Source: Bacteroidota bacterium
GTDB taxonomy: Bacteria; Bacteroidota; Bacteroidia; Bacteroidales; ML635J-15
Length of the DNA: 64,000 nt
NCBI GenBank assembly: GCA_029558535.1
Contig: JAKQEK010000378.1
Location: 1-64,000, forward strand
Direction of reading: 5' to 3'
Every line of letters begins with the position of its first letter. Position 1 is the first letter of the stretch. A program made the translations under genes and the position numbers. The notes beneath the pieces are model-generated. The model was given only the letters and a program-made list of their open reading frames with translations. It was not told where the DNA came from and did no database searches. Positions 1 to 8,384 of this stretch are shown here, in pieces.

Positions 1-439
1 CTTTGGCCAGTACTCAAATATTTGTTTTAGAGAACGACACCGATTGTAAATTTGTAATAGTCTAATCTTCGCAATTTCAATTGCTCGATTATACTAAACA
101 AATTTATCATCGGCACTTTACATGTCGGCTCGACACAATTCTAATTGTTTCGCTCTCACCGCTTGAGCTGCCCGCCGTTTTGCCCGGCCATCCCGCGGAG
201 CATTGAATACTGTTTTGTCGCTTTACAATTCTGATTTAAAAAAATTAGCGCACTAATTGGGACAAGTCTGGAGCGACCTTAATTTGTCGCACTAATCCGT
301 ACAAGTCAGGAAAGAGAATAAAGATAAATTCTTATGTCGTTGCGGACATTCAAAAAACAAACCTTTCTGTGATGGGTCTCATTTAACTGAAGGATTTAAA
401 GAATAAAGAAATCTTTGCCGAATGAATATCGACACTCTT
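1..439. other. Gene-free stretch at window start
   Basis: No convincing reading frame is visible on either strand. The stretch holds one imperfect tandem repeat (positions 249-307, listed separately) and a GC-richer patch near 160-200 that contrasts with the AT-rich surroundings. It lies downstream of the minus-strand K+ channel, so it may include that transcript's 3' end, but no hairpin followed by a T-run is obvious. Confidence 0.5.
249..307. repeat. Two copies of an imperfect 20-nt direct repeat
   Basis: Two copies, at 249-268 and 288-307, share the core CGCACTAAT..G.ACAAGTC, with three mismatches at the variable positions. They are 39 nt apart start to start, and the following bases (TGGA versus AGGA) continue the likeness, so this is roughly 1.5 units of a 39-nt tandem repeat. 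Function is unknown; it could be a dispersed intergenic repeat family or the remains of a degraded element. Confidence 0.45.
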
Positions 440-1249
440 TTACTCTTTGAGTTTATTTCCACAAACTTTACAATAGTTAGAGTCAGAATCAATATCTGTT
501 GACAGACATCGTGGACATTTTATTTTTGCTTTATCAGGTTTTATTGCTTCTGCAGTAATTATCCCTGTCGGCACAGCAATAATCGCATAACCAATTACCA
601 TGGTAATGCTCGCAATAAATTGCCCCAAGGGAGTAACTGGAGAAATATCGCCATAGCCAACTGTAGTGATGGTTACTATGGTCCAATATATTGAAACCGG
701 AATACTGGTAAAACCATTTTGCTCTCCCTCAATCAAATACATCATTGTCCCAATAACTGTTATTGCGCTTATTACAGAAAGCAGGAAAACAGAAATTTTT
801 GACCAACTCCTGACAATTGACCGTATAAGCAAGTTCCCCTGTTGTGAATAATCACTTAACTGAAATATTGAAAATATCCTAAGCAATCTTAATGTTCTGA
901 TAACAGAAAGGAAATGTGCCCCGGGAAAGATTAGACCAATAAAAGACGGTAAAATTGATAACAAATCAATCTAACCGTAAAAACTTATAATATACTTTAA
1001 TTTATGATTAATTATCCAAATTCTTAAAACATACTCTAATAAAAACACACCGGTAATAAACCACTCAAAAAAGTATAATACATTTCCAAATCTATCGTGA
1101 ATACTAGAAATACTGTCCAGCATTACTACTGCAAGATTTAGCATTATAACGCCCAGCAGAGCAACATCAAAAGCTTTTCCGGGTTTTGTGTTTGATTTAA
1201 AAATAATCACATATAGGCGACACTTGATTCTATCTATATTAAGCCTCAT
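440..1249 (-). pseudogene. Voltage-gated K+ channel, interrupted by an in-frame TAG
   Basis: Six-transmembrane Kv-type potassium channel of about 270 residues, expected in the inner membrane. S1-S3 helices lie in the first ~90 residues. They are followed by an S4 segment with spaced arginines (SVIRTLRLLRIF), the selectivity filter TITTVGYGD, S6, and a C-terminal zinc ribbon with two CxxC pairs (CPRC and CKVC). The frame is broken by a TAG at 971-973, in the S2-S3 region just before IDLLSILP. The same frame stays open on both sides, so this is a nonsense change and not a frameshift; one base (TTG to TAG) would explain it. I used the ATG at 1249; a TTG at 1267 is also open. It is last in a K+ operon after trkH, kdpD-like and kdpE. 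It may be a recent pseudogene, a sequencing error, or two separate polypeptides. Confidence 0.8.
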
Positions 1250-1362
1250 TGATGAATTTTTGAACAAATCTATAAGAATTTTTTCAATCCCAAATAAAAA
1301 ATTAAGCTTTTAGAGTGGACACAGAACGATGATGTGAATATGCTTACAAAATAGACTCTAAA

Positions 1363-2046
1363 TTATTCAGCAAATCTATAACCAATACCTGATTCTGTTA
1401 TCAGCAACTCAGGTTTTGTCGGATCATTTTCAATTTTTTTCCTTATTGCTGCTATAAAAACTCTTAAATATTGGGTTTGCTCCATATAACTATAACCCCA
1501 AACATTTTTAAGAAGGAATTGGTGTGTTAATACTCTCCCTTGATTTTTAACAAATAGACTTAACAATAAAAATTCAGTGCTCGTCAACTTAATAATAATA
1601 TCATCCTTTTTTACTACATGATTAATTAAATCAACCATAAGATTACGAACAAAAATTACAGGTTCTTTTTCTTTCTTTTGAGATGACCTGATTGCCACAC
1701 GTATTCTTGCTAAAAGTTCTCCGGTTCTGAATGGTTTTGTAATATAATCATTTGCCCCTGCATCAAGTGCTGCAATAATTCCTTCTTCCTGAGATCGGAC
1801 AGATAGAATAATTATAGGCTTAAAAAACCACTCTCTTAAATTTTTCAGAACATCTATCCCATCCATATCGGGCAAACCTAAATCGAGTAGTATTAAATCC
1901 GGATTATGAGACGCTACATCAATAATGCCATCTTTACCACATTTTGATTGAAACACCTTAAATTCTGCGGCATTCAGGCTTATTTCCAAAAGACGTCTTA
2001 TCGGCAATTCGTCATCTATAATTAAAACACTTTCAAACTTAGTCAT
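1363..2046 (-). CDS. kdpE: KdpE-like response regulator (OmpR family)
   Basis: Cytoplasmic DNA-binding response regulator of 227 residues, normal for the OmpR/KdpE type. The receiver domain (about 1-120) has the acidic pocket IIDDE, the phospho-acceptor Asp in LILLDLGLPD and the conserved Lys in ITKPF. A winged-helix trans_reg_C domain (about 130-225) follows, with the RVLTHQFLLKNVWG helix and a terminal SGIGYRF. The ATG lies 2 nt past the stop of the kinase gene upstream, so the two are co-transcribed. The partner gene is trkH rather than kdpFABC, so it probably controls Trk/Ktr-type K+ uptake or the nearby channel. The family call is firm; the target is inferred. Confidence 0.9.
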   Translation of the reverse strand: MTKFESVLIIDDELPIRRLLEISLNAAEFKVFQSKCGKDGIIDVASHNPDLILLDLGLPDMDGIDVLKNLREWFFKPIIILSVRSQEEGIIAALDAGANDYITKPFRTGELLARIRVAIRSSQKKEKEPVIFVRNLMVDLINHVVKKDDIIIKLTSTEFLLLSLFVKNQGRVLTHQFLLKNVWGYSYMEQTQYLRVFIAAIRKKIENDPTKPELLITESGIGYRFAE

Positions 2047-2048
2047 TT

Positions 2049-3626
2049 TTAATTGTATTTAGTAAATGTGGGGTTTTCACTTGGTATAATACACTTTATT
2101 TTAGCTCCTCCATTTTTTCTGTTCGAAGCTTCAACAGTTCCGCCATGTGCTTCAATAAAGCCTTTGACAATTGAAAGGCCTAAGCCTATGCCCCCGGTTT
2201 CGTTTGATACACTACGATAAAATTTATTAAAAATGTTTTTCAATGAGTCTTTAGGAAATCCTTTCCCATTATCTTTAACTTCAAGATAAAATTTATCATT
2301 ACTGTGAGAAACCTTAATAATTATTTCGGCATCATTATCACAGTATTGTACAGCATTATAGACAATATTATACAATACTTGTTCAATCAATCCAAAATCA
2401 ATTTTAACTAACGGAAAATTCTTCGGAATACTAATTTTGAAGTTATACGATTTTAGCTCGTCCTTTAAATCAGACGAAACCTTACTGACAACATCATTTA
2501 TGTCATACCAGTCAATTCTTGGCTTAATCCTTCCAGTTTCTAACCTTGACATATTTAAAAGATTTTCTATCAATCTGTTCAATCTTAAAGAAGCTGAGAA
2601 AATCTCATAATACAATTCGCTTTTAATATCAGGGTTACTTTCAGCGTTTATCAAACTATCTGAAGCACCCATTATTGTAGCAACAGGAATTCTAAACTCA
2701 TGCGAAATAGAATTGAATAAAGTTTTATACAATTTATCAGATTCATTCAGAATTTTTACTTCAGATGCCATTTCTTTTAAGAACTCTCTTTCGAGTGCAT
2801 TTGATATTAATGTTATAAAAGTATCCCAAAAAGAAAACAGCTCTTTTGAAAGCTGGTATGAGTGTTTAACAACTAAAACTCCGGGATTTATTATGTTTCC
2901 TTTTAATAAATAAAAAGTCTCTGTAGATTCTGAATAGAAATTTTGATATTTGCCTACATTTTGATTATTTTTAAAAACCCATTCAGCAATTTCAATATCT
3001 GATTTTGAAAAATCTATATTTCTATTAATTCTACTATATTTTATTAATATATTATTCCCATCTTGCAAAATAAACAAGGCATCAGATTTAAAATTCAAAC
3101 TAATTTGATTTTTGGCTACTATTAAGACTTGACTAATGTCACACGATTTCGACAACTCTCTTGTCAGTGTCAACAATGCGTTTGTGCGTTCCTCCCTTTC
3201 TCTTGTCATCTTCTCCTGACGTCTAATTCTTGTTGTTAAAACTCCATTTAGCAAAGCAATGATGAAAAACAATCCAAAAATAAGGATGTCTTCTGTCTTG
3301 TCAATATGAAAAGTGAAATGTGGTGGTATAAAAAAGTAATTCCAAACAATTGCGCTTAATGTTGATGCCAGTAAGACCTGTCCTGTACCCATAAATGTTG
3401 CCAGAATAGTTACAATAAATAACAAAATAAATGACACAACATGATAGCCTGATGATTTTGATAGAGGGATACACAACAAAACGACAACAGCAATTATTAC
3501 AATAGTTATTAAATAGTCTCTAACATAAGTTATAAAATGTCCTTGAGGCTTAGAGTATTTCTTTTCAATTAAACTCACCCATAAATGTTTTTTCAAAAAT
3601 AATAAAATTTGAAGTGAAAATAACAA
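2049..3626 (-). CDS. KdpD-like sensor histidine kinase lacking the N-terminal KdpD/USP domain
   Basis: Membrane histidine kinase of 525 residues, against about 900 for classical KdpD. It starts almost directly with the DUF4118-type block of four membrane helices (about 30-130). A GAF-like region (about 150-280) follows, then HisKA with the phospho-acceptor His in SISHEFRIP and an HATPase_c domain with N, G1 and G2 boxes (NIVYNAVQY, VKDNGKGF, GIGLGLSIV). The cytosolic KdpD sensor and UspA-like domains are missing. The start is uncertain: the TTG at 3626 keeps the whole frame, and a GTG at 3578 would remove 16 residues that look poorly conserved. It sits 21 nt after trkH and 2 nt before kdpE. 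It probably senses K+ or turgor through the membrane block. Confidence 0.88.
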   Translation of the reverse strand: MLFSLQILLFLKKHLWVSLIEKKYSKPQGHFITYVRDYLITIVIIAVVVLLCIPLSKSSGYHVVSFILLFIVTILATFMGTGQVLLASTLSAIVWNYFFIPPHFTFHIDKTEDILIFGLFFIIALLNGVLTTRIRRQEKMTREREERTNALLTLTRELSKSCDISQVLIVAKNQISLNFKSDALFILQDGNNILIKYSRINRNIDFSKSDIEIAEWVFKNNQNVGKYQNFYSESTETFYLLKGNIINPGVLVVKHSYQLSKELFSFWDTFITLISNALEREFLKEMASEVKILNESDKLYKTLFNSISHEFRIPVATIMGASDSLINAESNPDIKSELYYEIFSASLRLNRLIENLLNMSRLETGRIKPRIDWYDINDVVSKVSSDLKDELKSYNFKISIPKNFPLVKIDFGLIEQVLYNIVYNAVQYCDNDAEIIIKVSHSNDKFYLEVKDNGKGFPKDSLKNIFNKFYRSVSNETGGIGLGLSIVKGFIEAHGGTVEASNRKNGGAKIKCIIPSENPTFTKYN

Positions 3627-3647
3627 CTCTTTAATTTATTCCTGCAA

Positions 3648-5108
3648 CTAAAATCCTCTTCTAAAACTTCTTGAGAATAGAATCAATACAGTATAAATTT
3701 CAAGCCTACCGAGTATCATTAAAAACATTAGAATATATTTGGATATTTGCGGAAAGTGTGCAAAATTTGATACTGGTCCTGCTGTTCCAATCCCCGGGCC
3801 AATACCTGCCATGGTCGTTGCAGCGGCTCCAAGTGATGTTTCATTATCTACGCCTGTAAGAATCAAAGCAAATACACCAATAACATATACTAAAATGTAA
3901 AGCGTAACAAAAGTCAATACAGAAGTATTTGTTTCTTCATCAAGACTCTTTTTATTAATTTTTACCGTATATATCGCTTTGGGATTTAAAATTTTTAAAA
4001 ACATTTTTTTGATATTTTTAAATACAATTAAATGTCGGAGTATTTTTATTCCCCCTGCTGTAGAGCCTGTACTTCCTCCCAAAAACATGGCAAAAAATAT
4101 TAAAACCCATAAGTTTTTTGGCCAAATCAAATAATCAGCACTTGCAAAACCTGTACAGGTAACTATCGAAATAACCTGAAAATAAGACTCTCTCATAGCC
4201 ATTTCAAAATCAACATTTGAATTAAAAAATAGTACTAATCCAATAATAAGTCCTAAAATAAAAACAATAGATAAATACAATTTCAGTTCATCATTCTTAA
4301 TTACCTTTTTAAATCTCCCATGCAACATATAGTAATGTATTACAAAATTTATTCCTGCAAGAAGCATAAAAGACATAATTACATATTGTATATATGGTGA
4401 ATAATCTGCAATACTAGTGTTTTTAGGAGAGAACCCCCCTGTGGCTACTGTTCCAAAAGAATGACAAACACTTTCATATAAGCTCATATTTCCTGCAAGT
4501 AAAAATAAGACTTCGGCAACAGTAAGTCCTATATAAATAAACAGTAGTCTATAGCCGACAGAACGAATTCTGGGTTTAAACTTATCTTGAAGAGACGACT
4601 CCATCGTAAATAATTTGTACCCTCCTGACATTAAATTAGGCATAATAACAATCACAAGTACTATTATACCAATTCCTCCAATCCAATGTGTAAGACTTCT
4701 CCAAAAAAGAATTGACTTTGGTAGTGATTCAATATCAACTAAAATACTACTCCCTGTTGTCGTAAAACCCGAAATAGATTCAAACAAAGCGTTGGTAAAA
4801 CCATCTATTGACGATGAAAAGACATAAGGAAGAGTTCCTATAAAACCTAATAAAAACCAAGACAGAGTAACGACAAAATATGAATTTCTTCTATTAAATT
4901 TATTTTCACTAATATCACGTTTCTTAAAAATCAACTTAAGTATTAAACCCGGCACTACGCTTAATAAAATCGAAAATATAAAAGGAAAAACAGATTCTTC
5001 ATATATAATTGCAACAACGAGACTGGCAAAGAAACCTAAACCAACAATTAATAATACGTTACTACAAATTCTACCTACTATTTTAATATCGATAATTCTT
5101 TTTTTCAT
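3648..5108 (-). CDS. trkH: TrkH/KtrB-family K+ uptake channel subunit
   Basis: Inner-membrane potassium transporter of 486 residues with four membrane-pore-membrane repeats. Each pore loop carries a glycine-bearing filter; TTTGSS, ATGGFSP and GGSTGSTAGG are readable, with a last loop near MAGIGPGIGT. The size and the GGSTGSTAGGIK motif fit TrkH. It would work with a cytosolic NAD-binding TrkA/KtrA subunit, which is not in this window. It is first in a minus-strand run with the KdpD-like kinase, kdpE and the interrupted K+ channel, which makes a dedicated K+ homeostasis operon. The start is the ATG at 5108. Confidence 0.93.
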   Translation of the reverse strand: MKKRIIDIKIVGRICSNVLLIVGLGFFASLVVAIIYEESVFPFIFSILLSVVPGLILKLIFKKRDISENKFNRRNSYFVVTLSWFLLGFIGTLPYVFSSSIDGFTNALFESISGFTTTGSSILVDIESLPKSILFWRSLTHWIGGIGIIVLVIVIMPNLMSGGYKLFTMESSLQDKFKPRIRSVGYRLLFIYIGLTVAEVLFLLAGNMSLYESVCHSFGTVATGGFSPKNTSIADYSPYIQYVIMSFMLLAGINFVIHYYMLHGRFKKVIKNDELKLYLSIVFILGLIIGLVLFFNSNVDFEMAMRESYFQVISIVTCTGFASADYLIWPKNLWVLIFFAMFLGGSTGSTAGGIKILRHLIVFKNIKKMFLKILNPKAIYTVKINKKSLDEETNTSVLTFVTLYILVYVIGVFALILTGVDNETSLGAAATTMAGIGPGIGTAGPVSNFAHFPQISKYILMFLMILGRLEIYTVLILFSRSFRRGF

Positions 5109-5354
5109 AAAATTTAGAAAACATCTCAGGTCATACTGTTTTAGTTGACCTTTTATCTATTGGATGTCCTAATTAGTGATATTTTGTTTTTTCAAAATAA
5201 TTTATAATTGCATAAAGAATCTATATGTTTTACTCTATAAAACATAAATATTTTATAAATATTAATAAGTCTTAATCAACAAAATATTAAAATAATCTTC
5301 CTAACGTATCTTAACAAATGATAATGAACATTAACAATATAATTATTAAAAATC

Positions 5355-5386
5355 TTTGAATCTTATTAATGAATAATGTATTTTTG
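5355..5386 (+). promoter_or_regulatory. Bacteroidota-type promoter of the GmhA gene
   Basis: A TTTG at 5355-5358 and a TATTTTTG at 5379-5386 are 20 nt apart, which fits the Bacteroidota -33/-7 consensus (TTTG and TAnnTTTG). The -7 box ends 17 nt before the ATG at 5404. The rest of the 295-nt gap to trkH is AT-rich with nothing else recognisable. Confidence 0.55.
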
Positions 5387-5403
5387 AAGTCAAAATATAA
5401 ATA

Positions 5404-5979
5404 ATGAAAATCAAAGATAATTTCGAAGAAGTAGCAAAAGTGTTAAATAGCTTTATCTCAGATAAATCAGTATTCACACAAATTGAAAAAGCAGGACAAA
5501 CGATGGTTGAAAGCATTTTAAAAAATGCAAAAGTCATTTCCTGTGGTAATGGAGGTTCAATGAGTGATGCCATGCATTTTGCCGAAGAGCTGACAGGACG
5601 CTTTCGCGAAAATCGTCAGGCAATACCGGCTTTAGCAATCAGCGACCCTGCTCACATCACCTGCACTGCAAATGATTTTGGATTTGAGTATGTTTTTTCA
5701 AGATATATAGAAGCTTTGGGCAATCAAAACGACACACTTCTCGCAATAAGTACCAGCGGAAATTCTAAAAATATAATAGAAGCTATTTCAGCAGCCAAGA
5801 AAAAAGGGATGAAAGTAATTGCTTTAACAGGACATGATGGTGGTAAAATAAAAGACATGTGTGATGTCGAGATTCGTGTACAACATAATGGTTATTCAGA
5901 TCGAATTCAGGAAATTCATATTATAATTATTCATTCAATTATTGATTATATTGAGAATGCGATGAATGATAAACAATAA
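5404..5979 (+). CDS. gmhA: Sedoheptulose-7-phosphate isomerase (GmhA/SIS)
   Basis: Single SIS-domain protein of 191 residues, the usual GmhA length. GmhA converts sedoheptulose 7-phosphate to D-glycero-D-manno-heptose 7-phosphate, the first step of ADP-heptose synthesis for LPS core or S-layer glycans. Diagnostic segments are SCGNGGSMSDAMHFAEELTG (phosphate-binding and substrate loop), ISTSGNSKNI, and the C-terminal Gln/His stretch RIQEIHIIIIHSIID, which carries the active-site residues. DiaA is a close paralogue, but the GRFRENR and TGHDGG segments favour GmhA. No other heptose genes lie beside it; mpl follows after 49 nt. Confidence 0.9.
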   Translation: MKIKDNFEEVAKVLNSFISDKSVFTQIEKAGQTMVESILKNAKVISCGNGGSMSDAMHFAEELTGRFRENRQAIPALAISDPAHITCTANDFGFEYVFSRYIEALGNQNDTLLAISTSGNSKNIIEAISAAKKKGMKVIALTGHDGGKIKDMCDVEIRVQHNGYSDRIQEIHIIIIHSIIDYIENAMNDKQ

Positions 5980-6028
5980 ATGTTGAGTGGTAAAATAAGA
6001 GCTTGTTGTTATTAACGAATTACAATAA

Positions 6029-7384
6029 ATGAAAATACACTTTATAGCGATTGGTGGAGCTGCAATGCATAACCTTGCAATTGCATTACATAAAAAAGGT
6101 TTTGAAGTTACGGGTTCAGATGATGAAATATTTGAGCCATCAAGATCACGTCTTGAAAAATATGGGCTTTTGCCAAAACGATATGGTTGGTATCCGGAAG
6201 AAATTTCGGATACACTTGACATTATTATTTTAGGGATGCATGCAAGAAAAGACAATCCCGAACTGTTAAAAGCCAATGAACTCAATCTCAAAATTTATTC
6301 ATATCCCGAATATTTATTTGAACAAACAAAAAATAAAAAACGTGTTGTCATTGGAGGAAGCCATGGTAAAACAACTATTACTTCAATGATTATGCATGTA
6401 CTCAAGCTGTCAGGTGTGGGTTTTGATTATATGGTCGGAGCAAATATAAAGGGTTTTGACACTATGGTAAATCTTGAAGAGAAAAATAATATAGCGGTTT
6501 TTGAAGGTGACGAATATTTGTCATCTCCAATTGATCTGACTCCAAAATTTCATTGGTACAAACCTCATTTGGCAATACTTACAGGAATTGCTTGGGATCA
6601 TATAAATGTTTTCCCAACATTCGATAATTATGTTGAACAATTTGAAATATTTATTAAATCTATTCAGACTAATGGGAAATTATTCTGGTTTGGTGAAGAT
6701 GAAAATTTGAAAAGGATAAGTAAAACCAATACGAATATTGAGTCTGTTCCTTATAACAAGTATGATTACATTACCGATAGTGATGGAAATGTTTTTGTAA
6801 AGTACAAGAATACTAAATATAAAATGAGTGTTTTCGGGGATCATAATATACAAAATATTAATGCAGCCAGATATGCCTGTCTGGAAATCGGAATTGATGA
6901 AAAATTCTTCTGGTCGGCAATTCAGAGTTTTGAAGGTGCTGCTAAAAGACTACAATTATTAAAAGAAAATAAAGAATCTGCATTTTATCTTGATTTTGCC
7001 CATGCCCCATCTAAGCTAAAAGCAACAATAAATGCCTTAAAACAAAAATTCTCAGACAGAAAACTAATTGCCTGTATTGAACTTCATACCTTTAGCAGTT
7101 TACAAAAGAACTTTATTCCTCAGTATAAAGACTGTATGAAAAATGCTGATATAGCAATCGTATATTATAGTCATGAAGTATTAAAACATAAGCAATTACA
7201 AGAACTTAGTGAGGAATTCGTCAAACAGTCATTTGGGGGAGATGTTATTATCTATACTGAAACCGATAAACTTCAGAATTATATGGAAAATATAAATATT
7301 GACAAAACCAATATTTTAATGATGAGTAGTGGAAATTTTAACGGTATAGATTTTGTAAAATTCGCAGATAAATTAATAATTTGA
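6029..7384 (+). CDS. mpl: UDP-N-acetylmuramate:L-Ala-gamma-D-Glu-meso-DAP ligase
   Basis: Mur-ligase family enzyme of 451 residues. Mpl recycles murein tripeptide by joining it to UDP-MurNAc with ATP in the cytoplasm. The N-terminal Rossmann motif is IAIGGAAMHNLA. The ATP loop is GGSHGKTTITSMI (about 109-121), and the central domain has WDHINVFP. The C-terminal domain has DFAHAPSKLKAT. MurC is the near relative, but AMHNLAIAL, YPEYLFE and the overall pattern match Mpl. It follows gmhA at close range on the same strand, so both may be transcribed together. Its presence implies meso-DAP peptidoglycan and wall recycling. Confidence 0.93.
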   Translation: MKIHFIAIGGAAMHNLAIALHKKGFEVTGSDDEIFEPSRSRLEKYGLLPKRYGWYPEEISDTLDIIILGMHARKDNPELLKANELNLKIYSYPEYLFEQTKNKKRVVIGGSHGKTTITSMIMHVLKLSGVGFDYMVGANIKGFDTMVNLEEKNNIAVFEGDEYLSSPIDLTPKFHWYKPHLAILTGIAWDHINVFPTFDNYVEQFEIFIKSIQTNGKLFWFGEDENLKRISKTNTNIESVPYNKYDYITDSDGNVFVKYKNTKYKMSVFGDHNIQNINAARYACLEIGIDEKFFWSAIQSFEGAAKRLQLLKENKESAFYLDFAHAPSKLKATINALKQKFSDRKLIACIELHTFSSLQKNFIPQYKDCMKNADIAIVYYSHEVLKHKQLQELSEEFVKQSFGGDVIIYTETDKLQNYMENINIDKTNILMMSSGNFNGIDFVKFADKLII

Positions 7385-7445
7385 TGGATTATTTAGTATT
7401 AACAGGCACATTATTTTCAAATTATTATCAAAAACTAAAACAATA

Positions 7446-7907
7446 ATGAAAAAAGCTATAAATGTTCTCCTACTGATTTTCTTCACTTGTTTTTTCTTTT
7501 CTTGTAAAGTCCAGCAACTTAATATTGGGAATCCCGAAGGAATGGAAATTGAAGAATTAAGTATGAAATCTGTCCGATTAAAAATTATGGTGCCTATTGA
7601 AAATCCAAATAATTTTTCATTTAAGGTCAGGAATGTAAATCTTGATTTATTAGTGAATGACAGAAATGTTGGAAAGGTAAAAAAACTGGACGCTGTTAAA
7701 ATTTCTGCCAAGTCAAAAGAAGTATATCCTGTTTCATTTGAGCTTACACCAAAAGATGCAGTAACAAATATCCTTTTCCTTTTAGGTGAATTACAAAAGC
7801 GTTCTCCGGAGCTTGAAGTTACGGGCAGTGTAACTGTTTCAAAACTTGGAATACCATATAAAATTAAAGTTGAGCACGAACAAAATTTTGATAATTTTAA
7901 AAAATAG
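7446..7907 (+). CDS. LEA14-like (LEA type 2) lipoprotein
   Basis: Lipoprotein of 153 residues. The signal peptide ends in a lipobox-like FFFSCKV with Cys at residue 20. The mature part resembles the LEA type 2 / water-stress beta-sandwich: MKSVRLKIMVPIENPNNFSFKVRNVNLDLLVND is the typical opening, with NPN followed by alternating strands, and VTGSVTVSKLGIPYKI is near the end. Bacteroidota commonly carry such lipoproteins of unsettled function, probably in the periplasm or outer membrane. It is 61 nt after mpl and 25 nt before the next gene. Confidence 0.75.
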   Translation: MKKAINVLLLIFFTCFFFSCKVQQLNIGNPEGMEIEELSMKSVRLKIMVPIENPNNFSFKVRNVNLDLLVNDRNVGKVKKLDAVKISAKSKEVYPVSFELTPKDAVTNILFLLGELQKRSPELEVTGSVTVSKLGIPYKIKVEHEQNFDNFKK

Positions 7908-7932
7908 TTTAGTTTTACATCAAATTTAAAAA

Positions 7933-8373
7933 ATGAAATATCTGATATTCACATATTTACTTCTTGTAATAAGTTTATCTGCTTTTTCTCAAAGCATTTC
8001 ACCGGAAGAAGTAAAATATTTTGAAAAATCATATTATAATGGTAAGGTAAATATTTCACAAAGTCCTGAGCTAGAAAATTTTATTGAAACACATGTCGGG
8101 TTAAATAAAAAAAGGAGAGGCTTCTACGGATATCGAGTAAAAATATATGCTCAAAACCATCGTGATGCCCGCAGTCAGGCAAATGCTTTACGAATTGGTT
8201 TTAATGAAGGAGGACAAGAAGCTTATGTTGTCTATATTGAGCCTAACTTTGAAGTTCATGTAGGAGATTATTTAAAAAGATTCGATGCTGTTGTTTTGCT
8301 GAATAAAATTCAAGCAAAATATCCCGAAGCATACGTTATAAAAACAGTAATTTCATATCCCAAACATAACTAA
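7933..8373 (+). CDS. SPOR-like secreted protein
   Basis: Secreted protein of 146 residues. A Sec signal peptide ends near SLSAFSQ (about residue 20). The C-terminal half (GYRVKIYAQNHRDARSQANALRIGF, then AYVVYIEPNFEVHVGDYLKR) fits the beta-alpha-beta pattern of a SPOR peptidoglycan-binding domain, including the typical VHVGDY strand. SPOR domains bind denuded glycan strands, so a wall-associated periplasmic role is likely. Its place after mpl agrees with that. No enzymatic domain is visible. Confidence 0.75.
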   Translation: MKYLIFTYLLLVISLSAFSQSISPEEVKYFEKSYYNGKVNISQSPELENFIETHVGLNKKRRGFYGYRVKIYAQNHRDARSQANALRIGFNEGGQEAYVVYIEPNFEVHVGDYLKRFDAVVLLNKIQAKYPEAYVIKTVISYPKHN

Positions 8374-8384
8374 TCTGATATTTC

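Noticed and set aside
971-973. TAG in the K+ channel as a pyrrolysine codon
   Set aside because: No pylTSBCD genes or tRNA in the window, no similar use in other genes, and the residue lies in a plain membrane loop.
5935-6291. 118-residue minus-strand open frame over the gmhA-mpl junction
   Set aside because: Covers the start of mpl with its nucleotide-binding motif; composition is that of an antisense shadow.
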